Assembly (NCBI GenBank): GCA_038125725.1
Contig: JAYPEK010000014.1
Coordinates: forward strand, 1 to 64,000
Length of the DNA: 64,000 nt
Source: TMED8 sp038125725
Lineage (GTDB): Bacteria > Pseudomonadota > Alphaproteobacteria > Rhodospirillales > Casp-alpha2
Reading direction: 5' to 3'
A model generated the notes under the pieces. That model had not been told where the DNA came from and searched no databases. It saw nothing but the letters and a program-made list of their open reading frames with translations. This document shows positions 8,589-16,675 of this stretch, in pieces. Every line of letters begins with the position of its first letter. The first letter of the stretch is position 1. The position numbers and the translations under genes were made by a program.

Positions 8589-10019
8589 TTACTTCCCGTA
8601 CTTGTTCCAATAGGCGCCGAACAGTTCCTCCTCGGACGGCTTGTCCTCGGGGATGGTGCGCACCAGGTGGGTGATGTTGATGAAGTGCTTGTAGTTCAGG
8701 TTCTCGGTGATCGAGTTGCCGGCCCAGGTGCCGCAGCCCATGGTCAGCGTGAAGTTGAGGCCGTTGTCGAAGGAACCGCCGTTGCCGAAGGTATGCGCCT
8801 GGTTGACCAGCACGCGCACGACGCGGAGGTCTTCCGCCAGTTCGGTGGCATGCGCCTGGTCCTTGGTGTGGATGCCGACAGAATGCCCCATGCCGACGAA
8901 ATCCAAGACGTTCTGGACGTGCTGTTTGGCCTCGGCGAAATCAGCAGCCTTGTAGACCGTGAGCGCCAGCGACAGCTTCTCGTCGGAGAACGGGCTGTCC
9001 TTGCCGACCGTCAAGCCGTCCTCGACCAGGAAGAACTTGGCCGACTTGGCGGCTTCCGGCAGGCCGCAGGTCTCGGCGAAGACATCCGGGTCCTTGGCGA
9101 TGACGTGGCGGTTCAGGTGCCCGTCGACCCAGAGCGTTTCCTGGATTTTCTGTTTGTCCTCCGCCGTGCAGCGATAACCTCCGGCGGCTTCGAGCGCCTT
9201 GATGGCGTCCTCGTAGACGGCCTCGACGATGGTGACGGAGTTCTCGGACGAACACGACGTGGCGTTGTCGAAGCATTTCGACAGCATGATCTTGTTGGCC
9301 GCATCGGCGAGATCGGCGCTCGCGTCGATGATCACCGGCACGTTGCCGGCACCGACGCCGATGGCCGGCGTGCCGGACGAATAGGCCCGGCGGACGTTGT
9401 TCTGCGAGCCGGTGCAGACCACCAGGTCCGACTGGTTCATCAGCTGCTGGGTCAGTTGCTTGTTCACGGGGGCCGGCAGCACCTGCACCAAGTCGGCTGG
9501 CAGGCCGATCTTTTCCAGCTCGGCGCGCATGTAGTCGACGGTCATCGTCGTGGTCTTGAGCCCGGCCGGCGACGGCGCGACGATGACGGCGTTCCTGCCC
9601 TTGATGGCGAACATCGCCTTGTTCACCGGCGTCGCGGCCGGGTTGGTCGAGGGCGCGATGGCGGCGACAACGCCGACCGGCTTGGCGTACTTGACCAGGC
9701 CCTTGGCCGGGTCTTCCTCGATGATGCCGACGGTCTTCACCCGCATCAGGTCGCGCAGGCAGCCGAATGTCTTACGCTGGTTCTTGATGATCTTCGAGGC
9801 GACATTGCCGAGCCCGGTATCGATGACGGCGATTTCCGCCAGTTCCTGGGCGCGGGCGGGCTCGTAGATGGACCAGGCCAGCGCGGTGACGGCTTCGTCG
9901 ACGCGCGCCTGGTCGGCGCTTTCGAACTCGTCCATGGCGGCGCGGGCGCGCTCGATCAGGCCGGCGACGATGGCGGCTTCGTCGTTGGCTTCGGCTTTAA
10001 CGGCGGGTTGGGAATTCAC
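8589..10019 (-). CDS. CoA-acylating aldehyde dehydrogenase, SauS (sulfoacetaldehyde dehydrogenase)-like
   Basis: A 476-residue aldehyde dehydrogenase of the acylating, AdhE/SauS-like branch. The nucleophile is C256 in DNATSCSSENSVTIVE. APSPAGLKTTTM and GVGAGNVPVIID are the nucleotide and catalytic loops. The C-terminus (MGCGTWAGNSITENLNYKHF) is the AdhE/SauS signature. It should convert an aldehyde plus CoA and NAD(P)+ to an acyl-CoA, or the reverse. GTG at 10019 is chosen because AAGGAGA lies at the right distance; the longer open frame upstream only shadows the IclR gene. SauS in Cupriavidus works on sulfoacetaldehyde. The pairing here with an ADP-forming ligase and an IclR regulator recalls that pathway, but the substrate is inferred. 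Confidence 0.8.
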   Translation of the reverse strand: MNSQPAVKAEANDEAAIVAGLIERARAAMDEFESADQARVDEAVTALAWSIYEPARAQELAEIAVIDTGLGNVASKIIKNQRKTFGCLRDLMRVKTVGIIEEDPAKGLVKYAKPVGVVAAIAPSTNPAATPVNKAMFAIKGRNAVIVAPSPAGLKTTTMTVDYMRAELEKIGLPADLVQVLPAPVNKQLTQQLMNQSDLVVCTGSQNNVRRAYSSGTPAIGVGAGNVPVIIDASADLADAANKIMLSKCFDNATSCSSENSVTIVEAVYEDAIKALEAAGGYRCTAEDKQKIQETLWVDGHLNRHVIAKDPDVFAETCGLPEAAKSAKFFLVEDGLTVGKDSPFSDEKLSLALTVYKAADFAEAKQHVQNVLDFVGMGHSVGIHTKDQAHATELAEDLRVVRVLVNQAHTFGNGGSFDNGLNFTLTMGCGTWAGNSITENLNYKHFINITHLVRTIPEDKPSEEELFGAYWNKYGK

Positions 10020-10045
10020 GGGCTCAGTCTCCTTGGAATGAAAGC

Positions 10046-10897
10046 TCAATCGATGGCGGAGGCGGCGTCGGAATAGGCGGAAGCGCCCTCGCCGTCTCCT
10101 TCTTGCAGGTGTTGGATTTCGGCTTGCAGCTTCGCCGCGGCGGAACGCAGCCGGGGCAGATGCGCCTCGGCGGCGTCGAGCGTCAGGCGCGCCGCCGGTG
10201 CATGCACCGCGAGCCCGGCGATCACGCGCCCCTCGGCGTCGTGGATCGGCACCGCCAGCGCGATCAGGCCGGCCAGGTTTTCCTCGTTGTTGGCGGCGAA
10301 GCCATCGCGGCGGATGCGTTTCAGCTCTTCTTCCAACCGCGCCGGATCGGTGATGGTGGTCTCCGTATAAGCGGTGAGCGGCGCGCTTTCGAGGATGCGC
10401 TTGCGTGTGCGGCTGGGCAGGTGTGCCAGCAAAAGCTTGCCGATGGCGGTGGCGTGGATGGAAACCCGGCTGCCGGCGCTGAGTTGCAGCCGGAGCGGCC
10501 AATCGCACTCGACCCGGTCGATGTAGACCACCGCGTCGCGTTCCATGACGCCGACGTTGCAGGTCTCGCCCAGGTCATCGACCAGTTGCGTCAGGACGCC
10601 GCGCATGGGGGCCAGGCGCGCCGCCGAACGCAGCGCGCCCAGGCTGAGCGAGATCATGCGCGAGCCGACGCTGTAGTGGTCGCGCTCGAAGTCGCGGCGC
10701 ACCAGGTCCAGGTCTTCCAACTGGCGCACCACCCGGTGCACGGTCTGGCGCGGCAGGTCCAGTTTGGCGGAAATATCGGCGAGGCTGACGGGCCGGTCGC
10801 TCTCCAGCAGCGCGTCGAGAACCAAGGTCGCCTTTTGCAGGGCGGAACCGCTCTCTTTCTGTCCGTCTCGTTGCGCGTCTCGATTTGTGTCGGGCAT
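10046..10897 (-). CDS. IclR family transcriptional regulator
   Basis: A 283-residue IclR-type regulator. The N-terminal winged helix (about residues 20-80) contains SLADISAKLDLPRQTVHRVV, and the C-terminal effector domain includes the family's TAIGKLLLAHLP and ARLEEELKRIRRDGFAANNEE segments. ATG at 10897 is preferred over upstream ATG and GTG codons because GGGAG lies 6 bases before it. It is the first gene of the run leading to the acylating aldehyde dehydrogenase and the CoA ligase, 26 bases upstream of the dehydrogenase, and so probably senses a metabolite of that pathway. It is divergent from azlC across an AT-rich region. Confidence 0.9.
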   Translation of the reverse strand: MPDTNRDAQRDGQKESGSALQKATLVLDALLESDRPVSLADISAKLDLPRQTVHRVVRQLEDLDLVRRDFERDHYSVGSRMISLSLGALRSAARLAPMRGVLTQLVDDLGETCNVGVMERDAVVYIDRVECDWPLRLQLSAGSRVSIHATAIGKLLLAHLPSRTRKRILESAPLTAYTETTITDPARLEEELKRIRRDGFAANNEENLAGLIALAVPIHDAEGRVIAGLAVHAPAARLTLDAAEAHLPRLRSAAAKLQAEIQHLQEGDGEGASAYSDAASAID

Positions 10898-10920
10898 CGA
10901 CATCTCCCGTCGGCGTGCTA

Positions 10921-11033
10921 TCACTGTTGGCGACCGTTCGCAGAGTGATACATCACAGAATTCGTTTTTTCAATAATTTTTGACGCAATTTGTCTCATTT
11001 TTTGTGTTTTTGCTGTTTCTGGATACTTAAAAC
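10921..11033. promoter_or_regulatory. AT-rich divergent promoter region between IclR operon and azlC
   Basis: This stretch contrasts sharply with the surrounding high-GC DNA, with runs of T and A at about 10960-11015. It contains GTGAT-AC-ATCAC at 10945-10956, a small perfect inverted repeat, and a wider pair TCACT (10921) / AGTGA (10944). The repeats lie just upstream of the IclR start and are plausible autoregulatory sites, though the arms are short. It probably carries promoters in both directions. Confidence 0.45.
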
Positions 11034-11786
11034 GTGACCGATTCCGAAACCGCGCCGCCGCCCGCCTTTGCCGACCCCGGCGCCGCCTTTGCCGCCGGGC
11101 TGGCGGAGGGCGCCAAAATGCCGGCCATCATGGTGACATCGTCGATGGTCGGGTTCGGCTCGTTGGCGCGCGACAGCGGGCTTTCGCTGGATATCACACT
11201 GTTCCTGACCGTCGGCATCTGGGGCTTGCCGGGCCAGGTGGCGATGGCCGAGCTCTGGGCCTTGGGCGCGCCGGTACTGGCCATCGTCGTGGCGTCGTCC
11301 ATGGGCAATCTCCGGTTCCTGCCGATGGCGCTGGTCACCGTGCCCTGGTTCCGGGGCGACAAGCGCCCGGCCTGGACGCGCTATCTGGTGGCGCAGGTGA
11401 TGTCGATCAACATCTGGACGCTGTTCATGCGCCGCGCGCCGGACATCGCGCTCGGCGGACGCTATCCCTATTTCCTCGGCGTCGGCGTCATCTGCCTGGT
11501 CGGCGGCTCCATCGGCACGGCGCTCGGCTACGTGCTCGCCGGCGAGCTGCCGACGGAGGTGACCATCGCGCTGGTGTTCATGAACCCAGCCTACTTCATG
11601 TTCGTCTTTTCATCCGTGCGCCAACGGAACTGCATCATCGCGGTGGTCATCGGCGTCGTCGCCGGGCCCTTGCTACATCAGGTGTCGACGGACTGGAGCG
11701 TGCCGCTGACCGGGCTCCTGGCCGGCACCGCCGCTTTTCTGATCGACCGCACCATCGGCCGGAGGGGACGCCATGCAGGGCCTTGA
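11034..11786 (+). CDS. azlC: AzlC family ABC-independent amino-acid exporter, large subunit
   Basis: A 250-residue membrane protein of the AzlC family, which with AzlD exports branched-chain amino acids or analogues. After a Pro/Ala-rich N-terminus, the segment FAAGLAEGAKMPAIMVTSSM aligns with the AzlC first helix. The WGLPGQVAMAELWALGAPVL and ASSMGNLRFLPMALVTVPWF blocks follow, and about seven hydrophobic segments are present. The start is GTG at 11034 with no strong ribosome site. Its last 14 bases overlap azlD, the normal arrangement for this two-component exporter. Confidence 0.85.
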   Translation: MTDSETAPPPAFADPGAAFAAGLAEGAKMPAIMVTSSMVGFGSLARDSGLSLDITLFLTVGIWGLPGQVAMAELWALGAPVLAIVVASSMGNLRFLPMALVTVPWFRGDKRPAWTRYLVAQVMSINIWTLFMRRAPDIALGGRYPYFLGVGVICLVGGSIGTALGYVLAGELPTEVTIALVFMNPAYFMFVFSSVRQRNCIIAVVIGVVAGPLLHQVSTDWSVPLTGLLAGTAAFLIDRTIGRRGRHAGP

Positions 11787-12135
11787 AATGTTCGGCAGCA
11801 CCGAGCTCTGGCTGCTGGCCGGGCTTTGTTTCCTGGGCACCTTCGTCTGGCGCGCCATCGGCGCCGCCGTCGCCGCCCATATCGATCCCGACGGCATTGT
11901 CTTTCAGTGGCTCAACTGCGTCGCCTACGCCATGCTGGCGGGGCTGATCGCGCGCATCCTGCTTTTGCCCATCGGCATTCTGTCGTCGACGCCGACGCTC
12001 GACAGGGCCATCGCCATGGCTGCCGGGTTCGCCTTGTTCTTTGCGCTCAAGCGCCATGTATTCATCGCCACGCTGACCGCCTTCCTGGTGATGCTGGCGC
12101 TGTCGCTGGCGCGCGCGCACGGCCTGCTGGGCTAG
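11773..12135 (+). CDS. azlD: AzlD family small membrane subunit
   Basis: A 120-residue protein with four hydrophobic segments, matching AzlD: an N-terminal helix ending LGTFVWRAIGA, then FQWLNCVAYAMLAGLIARIL, and a basic LKRHVFIATL turn before the last helix. The ATG at 11773 lies within the azlC reading frame, giving translational coupling. It is the obligate partner of AzlC in export of branched-chain amino acids in Bacillus; the substrate in this organism is not known. The FAD-dependent oxidase gene begins 7 bases downstream and may degrade the same amino acid or amine. Confidence 0.85.
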   Translation: MQGLEMFGSTELWLLAGLCFLGTFVWRAIGAAVAAHIDPDGIVFQWLNCVAYAMLAGLIARILLLPIGILSSTPTLDRAIAMAAGFALFFALKRHVFIATLTAFLVMLALSLARAHGLLG

Positions 12136-12142
12136 GCCCGCG

Positions 12143-13318
12143 ATGCGCGCCGCCTATGACGTGGTCATTATCGGCGGCGCCGCCATCGGCGCCGCCACCG
12201 CCTTCTTCCAGACCCGCCAGCCGGGATTCACGGGTTCCATCCTGGTGCTCGAGAAGGACCCCGGCTACACGCGCTGTTCGACGACGCTATCGCTGGCCTC
12301 CATCCGCCAGCAGTTCTCGACGCCTGTGAATGTCGAGGCGTCGAAATTCGGCGCCGAATTCATCAAGTCCGCCCCCGCCACCTTTGGAGAGCGCGGCGAG
12401 CTGAGCTTCCGCGAACAGGGCTACCTGGTGCTCGCCGGCGCCGATGGCGAGCCGGCACTCCGCGCCAATCACGAACTGCAGATCTCGCTCGGCGCCGACA
12501 ACCAACTGATGACGCCCGCCGAAATGCGCCAACGCTTCCCCTGGCTCGCCACCGAGGGCGTGGCGCTCGGCTGCCTGGGGCTCTCGGGCGAGGGCTGGTT
12601 CGACCCGCACGCGCTCCTCAACCTCTATATCGCCGAGGCCAAATCCGGCGGCGCCGAATTCGCCAACGCCGAAGCCATCGGCTTCGACATGCAGGCCGGC
12701 AAGATCGCCGGCGTGCGATTGGCGACGGGAGAGACCGTCGCCTGCGGCGCCGTGGTCAACGCGTCGGGTATCCGCGCCGACGCCGTCGCCGGATGGGCCG
12801 GGCTATCGCTGCCGGTGGAACCCCGCAAGCGCATCATCTACGTCTTCGATTGCCGCGAGAAAGACCAGCTTCAGGGCGCGCCGTTGCTGTTCGATCCCTC
12901 CGGCGTCTATTGCCGGCCGGAAGGGCAGGTTTTTCTCTGCGGCCTGTCGCCGCCGGAAGACCAGGATCCCGCCTGCGACGACTTCGAGATCACCCATCAT
13001 TGGTTCGAGGACGTGATCTGGCCGACGCTGGCGGAGCGCGTGCCGCTGTTCGAGGCGATCAAGCCGGTCAACGCCTGGGCCGGGCATTACGCCTACAACA
13101 CCCTCGACCAGAACGCGCTGCTGGGGCCCTTGCCCGACGTCCCGAACCTCTATTTCGCCAACGGTTTTTCCGGTCACGGCGTGCAGCAGAGCCCGGCGGT
13201 CGGGCGCGGCATCGCCGAATTGATCGCGGAGGGCCGCTATGTGACGCTCGATCTCTCCGACCTCTCGGCCGAACGCCTGCTCACCGGCCGCGCGATCCGC
13301 GAAGCTAACGTCTACTAG
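12143..13318 (+). CDS. FAD-dependent oxidoreductase, DAO/FOXRED1-like
   Basis: A 391-residue flavoprotein of the D-amino-acid oxidase/DAO superfamily. The N-terminal FAD-binding fold has the GxGxxx variant VVIIGGAAIGAATAFF at residues 7-22. RQQFSTPVNVEASKFGAEF is characteristic of the FOXRED1-like subgroup and NGFSGHGVQQSPAVGRGIAE is the C-terminal FAD-binding motif. It would oxidise a secondary amine or amino acid such as sarcosine, a D-amino acid or an N-methyl compound. It follows azlD by 7 bases, suggesting an operon, and converges on a TauD gene 10 bases away. The substrate is not deducible. Confidence 0.82.
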   Translation: MRAAYDVVIIGGAAIGAATAFFQTRQPGFTGSILVLEKDPGYTRCSTTLSLASIRQQFSTPVNVEASKFGAEFIKSAPATFGERGELSFREQGYLVLAGADGEPALRANHELQISLGADNQLMTPAEMRQRFPWLATEGVALGCLGLSGEGWFDPHALLNLYIAEAKSGGAEFANAEAIGFDMQAGKIAGVRLATGETVACGAVVNASGIRADAVAGWAGLSLPVEPRKRIIYVFDCREKDQLQGAPLLFDPSGVYCRPEGQVFLCGLSPPEDQDPACDDFEITHHWFEDVIWPTLAERVPLFEAIKPVNAWAGHYAYNTLDQNALLGPLPDVPNLYFANGFSGHGVQQSPAVGRGIAELIAEGRYVTLDLSDLSAERLLTGRAIREANVY

Positions 13319-13328
13319 GCGTTCCAAT

Positions 13329-14210
13329 TCAGGCGCCGAGAATGCTTTCGTAGTCCCGGGTCGCCATCACCTGGACGCGGCGCATGTAGCGGTGTTCGTC
13401 CGGGCCATAGTCGGCGACAGCGTTGTGCACGGTGCCGATGTTGTCCCACATCAGCACGTCGCCCTCTGTCCAATTGTGGGCGTAGAGGTAGTTGTCCCGC
13501 ATCTGGTGGGCGAACAGGAAATCGAGCATCTCGTCGCTTTCCGCCGCAGCCATGCCGTCGATGCGGATGGCGTAGCCCGGATTGCAATAGAGCACGCGCC
13601 GGCCCGTCAGCGGGTGGATGCGGAAGATCGGGTGCGAAACCGGCGGTTTCTTGGCCTTCTGCTCGGGCGTCATCGGCTGGCGCCTGGAACCGGGGCGCTT
13701 GCGCATCACCTCCCAGAACTTCTCGAAGTCGTGCGTCGCCGTCTTGCCGTCCAGGCGATCCTTGACCTCATCCGGCAGCCCCTCGTAGGCGGCTTGCATG
13801 TTGAGGAATTGCGTGTTGCCCAGCACCTTGCCGCCGCGCCTGGGCACCTTGTCGGCAATCAGGATATTGGCCAGCGCCACCTCGTGGCTGTAGGACTGGT
13901 CCGTGTGCCAGCCCTGGCCGGCATCGGCGAGGCCCAAGGGCTTGGCGTCTTCCACCATGTTCGAGAGGATCATCACTTCCGGAAGCCCCGGCGCATGCAG
14001 GTCGTTGGCGATATTCACCGCCAAGTCGCCGAATAGGCGCCCGAAGCCGGCGAAATCCTCGGTTTCCAATTCCTGGTTCGGAAAACAAAGCACCCCATGC
14101 TCGCCGAGCGCACGCAGGACGGAGACGAAATCCGCGTCCGAAAGCCCGTCCGAAAGATCGATGCCCTCGATCCGCGCGCCCAGGGTCTCACCGCTCGGGA
14201 CGACCTTCAT
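13329..14210 (-). CDS. TauD/TfdA family Fe(II)/2-oxoglutarate dioxygenase (copy A)
   Basis: A 293-residue TauD/TfdA dioxygenase. The iron facial triad is visible: H102 and D104 in GWHTDQSY and the distal H262 in WDNIGTVHNAV. Arginines in RYMRRVQV near residues 270-275 are suited to bind 2-oxoglutarate. Length and domain order are normal for TauD. Enzymes of this family hydroxylate taurine, other sulfonates, aryloxyacetates or amino compounds. It is the last gene of a minus-strand run starting at metY and begins 5 bases after the FAH-family gene. The open frame extends far upstream, but ATG at 14210 gives the canonical MKVVPSGETLGARIEG start. Confidence 0.88.
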   Translation of the reverse strand: MKVVPSGETLGARIEGIDLSDGLSDADFVSVLRALGEHGVLCFPNQELETEDFAGFGRLFGDLAVNIANDLHAPGLPEVMILSNMVEDAKPLGLADAGQGWHTDQSYSHEVALANILIADKVPRRGGKVLGNTQFLNMQAAYEGLPDEVKDRLDGKTATHDFEKFWEVMRKRPGSRRQPMTPEQKAKKPPVSHPIFRIHPLTGRRVLYCNPGYAIRIDGMAAAESDEMLDFLFAHQMRDNYLYAHNWTEGDVLMWDNIGTVHNAVADYGPDEHRYMRRVQVMATRDYESILGA

Positions 14211-14215
14211 CCGCC

Positions 14216-14998
14216 CTATTCCTTGGCCCGAATGAAGCGGTTGGCGAGGACACCGATACCGGTGATCTCGACCTCCACGGCGTCGCCGTCGGCAAGCGGC
14301 GGCGACACGCCGTCGGTGCCCATCCAGATGACGTCGCCAGGATAGAGGGTGGCGTAGCGGCTGATGCGGGAAATGTAGTGGGCGACGCCGAACAGCATGT
14401 CGTTGGTCTTGAACCGCGTCGTCTCGACGCCGTTGACCCGAACCCGAGTCTCCAGCGCATCGAGGTCGACATCGGTCTCGATCCAGGGTCCCATGGGCTT
14501 GAAGGTGTCGGTGTTCTTGGCGCGCCAGAGCGTGCGATCGGAACGCTGCCAGTTGCGCTCGCTGACGTCGTTGCCGATGGTATAGCCCAAGACGCAGGAA
14601 AGCGCGTCGGCCTCGGACAGGCCCTTGGCCTTTCGGCCGATGACCACGGCAAGTTCGCCCTCGTAATGGATGATTTCCGCGTCCGAAGGCATGACCACGT
14701 CCTCGCCGTCGGCGATCAGCGCATTGACGGCGCGGTAGCCGACATCCGCCTGGGTCGGCAGGTTCGGGTCGGTGCCGGCCTTGGCCGCGGCTTCGCGGAT
14801 GTGCTCGGCATAGTTCAAGCCGACGCAATAGAAGGTCGGCGGCACCACCGGCACCTCGATCTTCACCTGGCTCAAGGGCAGCGACTTTCCGGTGTGTTCG
14901 AAGTTGCCAAAGGGGCTGCCCTCGACCGCGATGACCGCATCGTCCTCGACGATGCCGTAGGCGGTCTCGCCGCCGGCGGTGTATCTGATCCAACGCAT
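14216..14998 (-). CDS. Fumarylacetoacetate hydrolase family protein
   Basis: A 260-residue FAH-family enzyme. The metal-binding acidic residues are seen in IIHYEGELAVVIGRKAKGL (E..E pattern near residues 109-128), with the GYTIGNDVSERNWQ block typical of 2-hydroxyhepta-2,4-diene-1,7-dioate isomerase and oxaloacetate decarboxylase/acylpyruvase branches. The C-terminal LYPGDVIWMGTDGVSPPLADGD is also conserved. It would hydrolyse or decarboxylate a beta-diketo or 2-oxo acid. It lies between two TauD dioxygenase genes, so a product of oxygenation is the likely substrate. Confidence 0.85.
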   Translation of the reverse strand: MRWIRYTAGGETAYGIVEDDAVIAVEGSPFGNFEHTGKSLPLSQVKIEVPVVPPTFYCVGLNYAEHIREAAAKAGTDPNLPTQADVGYRAVNALIADGEDVVMPSDAEIIHYEGELAVVIGRKAKGLSEADALSCVLGYTIGNDVSERNWQRSDRTLWRAKNTDTFKPMGPWIETDVDLDALETRVRVNGVETTRFKTNDMLFGVAHYISRISRYATLYPGDVIWMGTDGVSPPLADGDAVEVEITGIGVLANRFIRAKE

Positions 14999-15010
14999 CG
15001 CCGGTACTCT

Positions 15011-15868
15011 TTAAGCCGCCACCGGTTGGTCGCCGCCGATCTGCGTCCTGCGCATGTGGCGGCGCGCGTCGGCGGGGAAAGCGTCGCGGCGGTGCAGGCA
15101 ATAGCGGTTGTCCCACATGATCAGGTCGCCGACACGCCAGTGCTGGGTCCAGGCGAATTCCGGCTTCGCCACGTGCGCCCAGATCTCGTCCAACAGCGCC
15201 TCGCTCTCGTCGACCGGGAGGCCGACGATATAGGCATTCCTGCGCCGGCCCGGATAGAGCGCGCGGCGCCCGGTTTCCGGATCGCGGCGCACCAGCGGAT
15301 GCACCGAGCCCGGCACCTGGGAAACGTCAGCGTAGCGTTCCTCGAAACCGTTGCGAAGCTGGCCGGTGGAATTGCGGGTCTTGTCGTGCTTGCACTGCAG
15401 CGCCGTGAGGCGAACCTTCATCTCCGGCGAAAGCCCCTCATAGGCGGCCATCATCGAGGCGAAACTGGTATCGCCTTCACCCTCCGGCACCTCGAGGGCA
15501 TAGAGGGTGCAGGCACGCGCCGGAACCTCGTTGTAGGTCATGTCGGCGTGCCAGTCGGCCTCGCCGTCGCCGAGCCCGCCGATCGGCCGGCCGGCATCGT
15601 CCTTCAAATTCGAGATGACGTTGAGCTCGGGATGGGAAGGCACCCAGGTGGTGCCGTAGGGATTGATCGGTGCCTTGTCGAGGGCGCCGAAGTGGCCGCT
15701 GAATTTGATCAGTTGGTCGTCGCTGAGCTTCTGGCCGCGAAAGCGCAGCACCAGATGCTCGGCCCAGGCCTGCTTGATGGCGCAAACCTCGTCGGCGCCG
15801 ATGTCGCCGGAAAGATCGAGGTCTTCGATGTCGGCGCCCAGCGCCGCGCCTGTCGGAACCACCCGCAT
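15011..15868 (-). CDS. TauD/TfdA family Fe(II)/2-oxoglutarate dioxygenase (copy B)
   Basis: A 285-residue dioxygenase similar in plan to copy A but clearly a different paralogue. The iron ligands are H107 and D109 in DWHADMTY and H259 in WDNRYCLHRRD, with RRHMRRTQIGG supplying the 2-oxoglutarate arginine. The insertion NPYGTTWVPSHPELNVISNL is usual in TfdA-like members. The start codon ATG (15868-15866) overlaps the stop of the alpha/beta hydrolase by one base (TGATG), indicating coupled translation. It is followed by the FAH-family gene 12 bases on. Confidence 0.88.
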   Translation of the reverse strand: MRVVPTGAALGADIEDLDLSGDIGADEVCAIKQAWAEHLVLRFRGQKLSDDQLIKFSGHFGALDKAPINPYGTTWVPSHPELNVISNLKDDAGRPIGGLGDGEADWHADMTYNEVPARACTLYALEVPEGEGDTSFASMMAAYEGLSPEMKVRLTALQCKHDKTRNSTGQLRNGFEERYADVSQVPGSVHPLVRRDPETGRRALYPGRRRNAYIVGLPVDESEALLDEIWAHVAKPEFAWTQHWRVGDLIMWDNRYCLHRRDAFPADARRHMRRTQIGGDQPVAA

Positions 15869-16659
15869 CAGAAAATCACCCCCCTGAGCGCCGCATGAAA
15901 TTCGTTCGGCCGCTCCGCCATCATCATGTGTCCGGCGTGGCCGATCAAGTGCACGGCGGCACCGTCGATCCGCCCGGCCAGCGCCTGGCCGCTTTTCGCC
16001 GGCGTCATCTTGTCGTCGCGGCCTAGGACGAAGACCGCCGGACAGGCGACCTGTTCCGCCGCCTCGACGGCGCTGCCGTAGTCGTTGCAGGCGGCAAGGT
16101 CGCTGCCGAGCACGCCGGCCTTGGAATTCTTCAGCAAAATCTCGCAAGCCCCCTGCACCCACAGCCCCGGCAGCGGATGGCCGCCCTGCTGCGCTTCCGC
16201 ACCCAGCCCCCAGAAGGTAATCAGTTCCGGCCCCAGGTCCTGATTGGCCGCCGCCGCGGCCAACAGGTCCGGGTGCACGGGCATCGCTTCGGCAACGCCG
16301 GTGAGGACCAGGCGCTCCGCCTTTTCGGGATGGCGCGCCGCCACCTCGAGCGCAATCAGCGAACCCATGGAATGCCCGACCAGCGTCGCCTTGTCGATGC
16401 CGGCGGCGTCCATAAAGCGCGCCACCCAATCGGCCATTTCCGCCACGGTCGCGAGCGCCGGGCCTTCGGAGTAGCCATGCCCCGGCAGATCGACGGCGTA
16501 GGCGCGGTGGCCGGTGTGGGCGATATTGCGGGTCTGGAACTGCCACACGGTGCGGTCCATGCCGGCGCCGTGGATCAGCAGCACGGCGGGATCCCCCGCA
16601 CTCCCTTCGCGGCTGCCGGTGGCGGCGTGCGCAAGCTTTCCGTCGACGGTGACGTCCAT
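15868..16659 (-). CDS. Alpha/beta hydrolase
   Basis: A 263-residue alpha/beta-fold hydrolase. The oxyanion motif HGAGMDRTVWQ sits near residues 30-40, the nucleophile elbow GHSMG places Ser at 97, the acid is probably Asp in VLGRDDKMTP, and the His is in LIGHAGHMMMAERP close to the C-terminus. The family includes C-C bond hydrolases, esterases and haloalkane dehalogenases; nothing here selects one. It lies 16 bases after metY and overlaps the next TauD gene by one base, so it belongs to the metY-TauD-FAH operon. Confidence 0.85.
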   Translation of the reverse strand: MDVTVDGKLAHAATGSREGSAGDPAVLLIHGAGMDRTVWQFQTRNIAHTGHRAYAVDLPGHGYSEGPALATVAEMADWVARFMDAAGIDKATLVGHSMGSLIALEVAARHPEKAERLVLTGVAEAMPVHPDLLAAAAANQDLGPELITFWGLGAEAQQGGHPLPGLWVQGACEILLKNSKAGVLGSDLAACNDYGSAVEAAEQVACPAVFVLGRDDKMTPAKSGQALAGRIDGAAVHLIGHAGHMMMAERPNEFHAALRGVIF

Positions 16660-16675
16660 GCTCTCCCCCTCTTCC

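Noticed and set aside
13329..15868. Naming either short TauD protein taurine dioxygenase
   Set aside because: The iron triad is present, but taurine-specific residues cannot be verified by eye and no tauABC transporter is adjacent.
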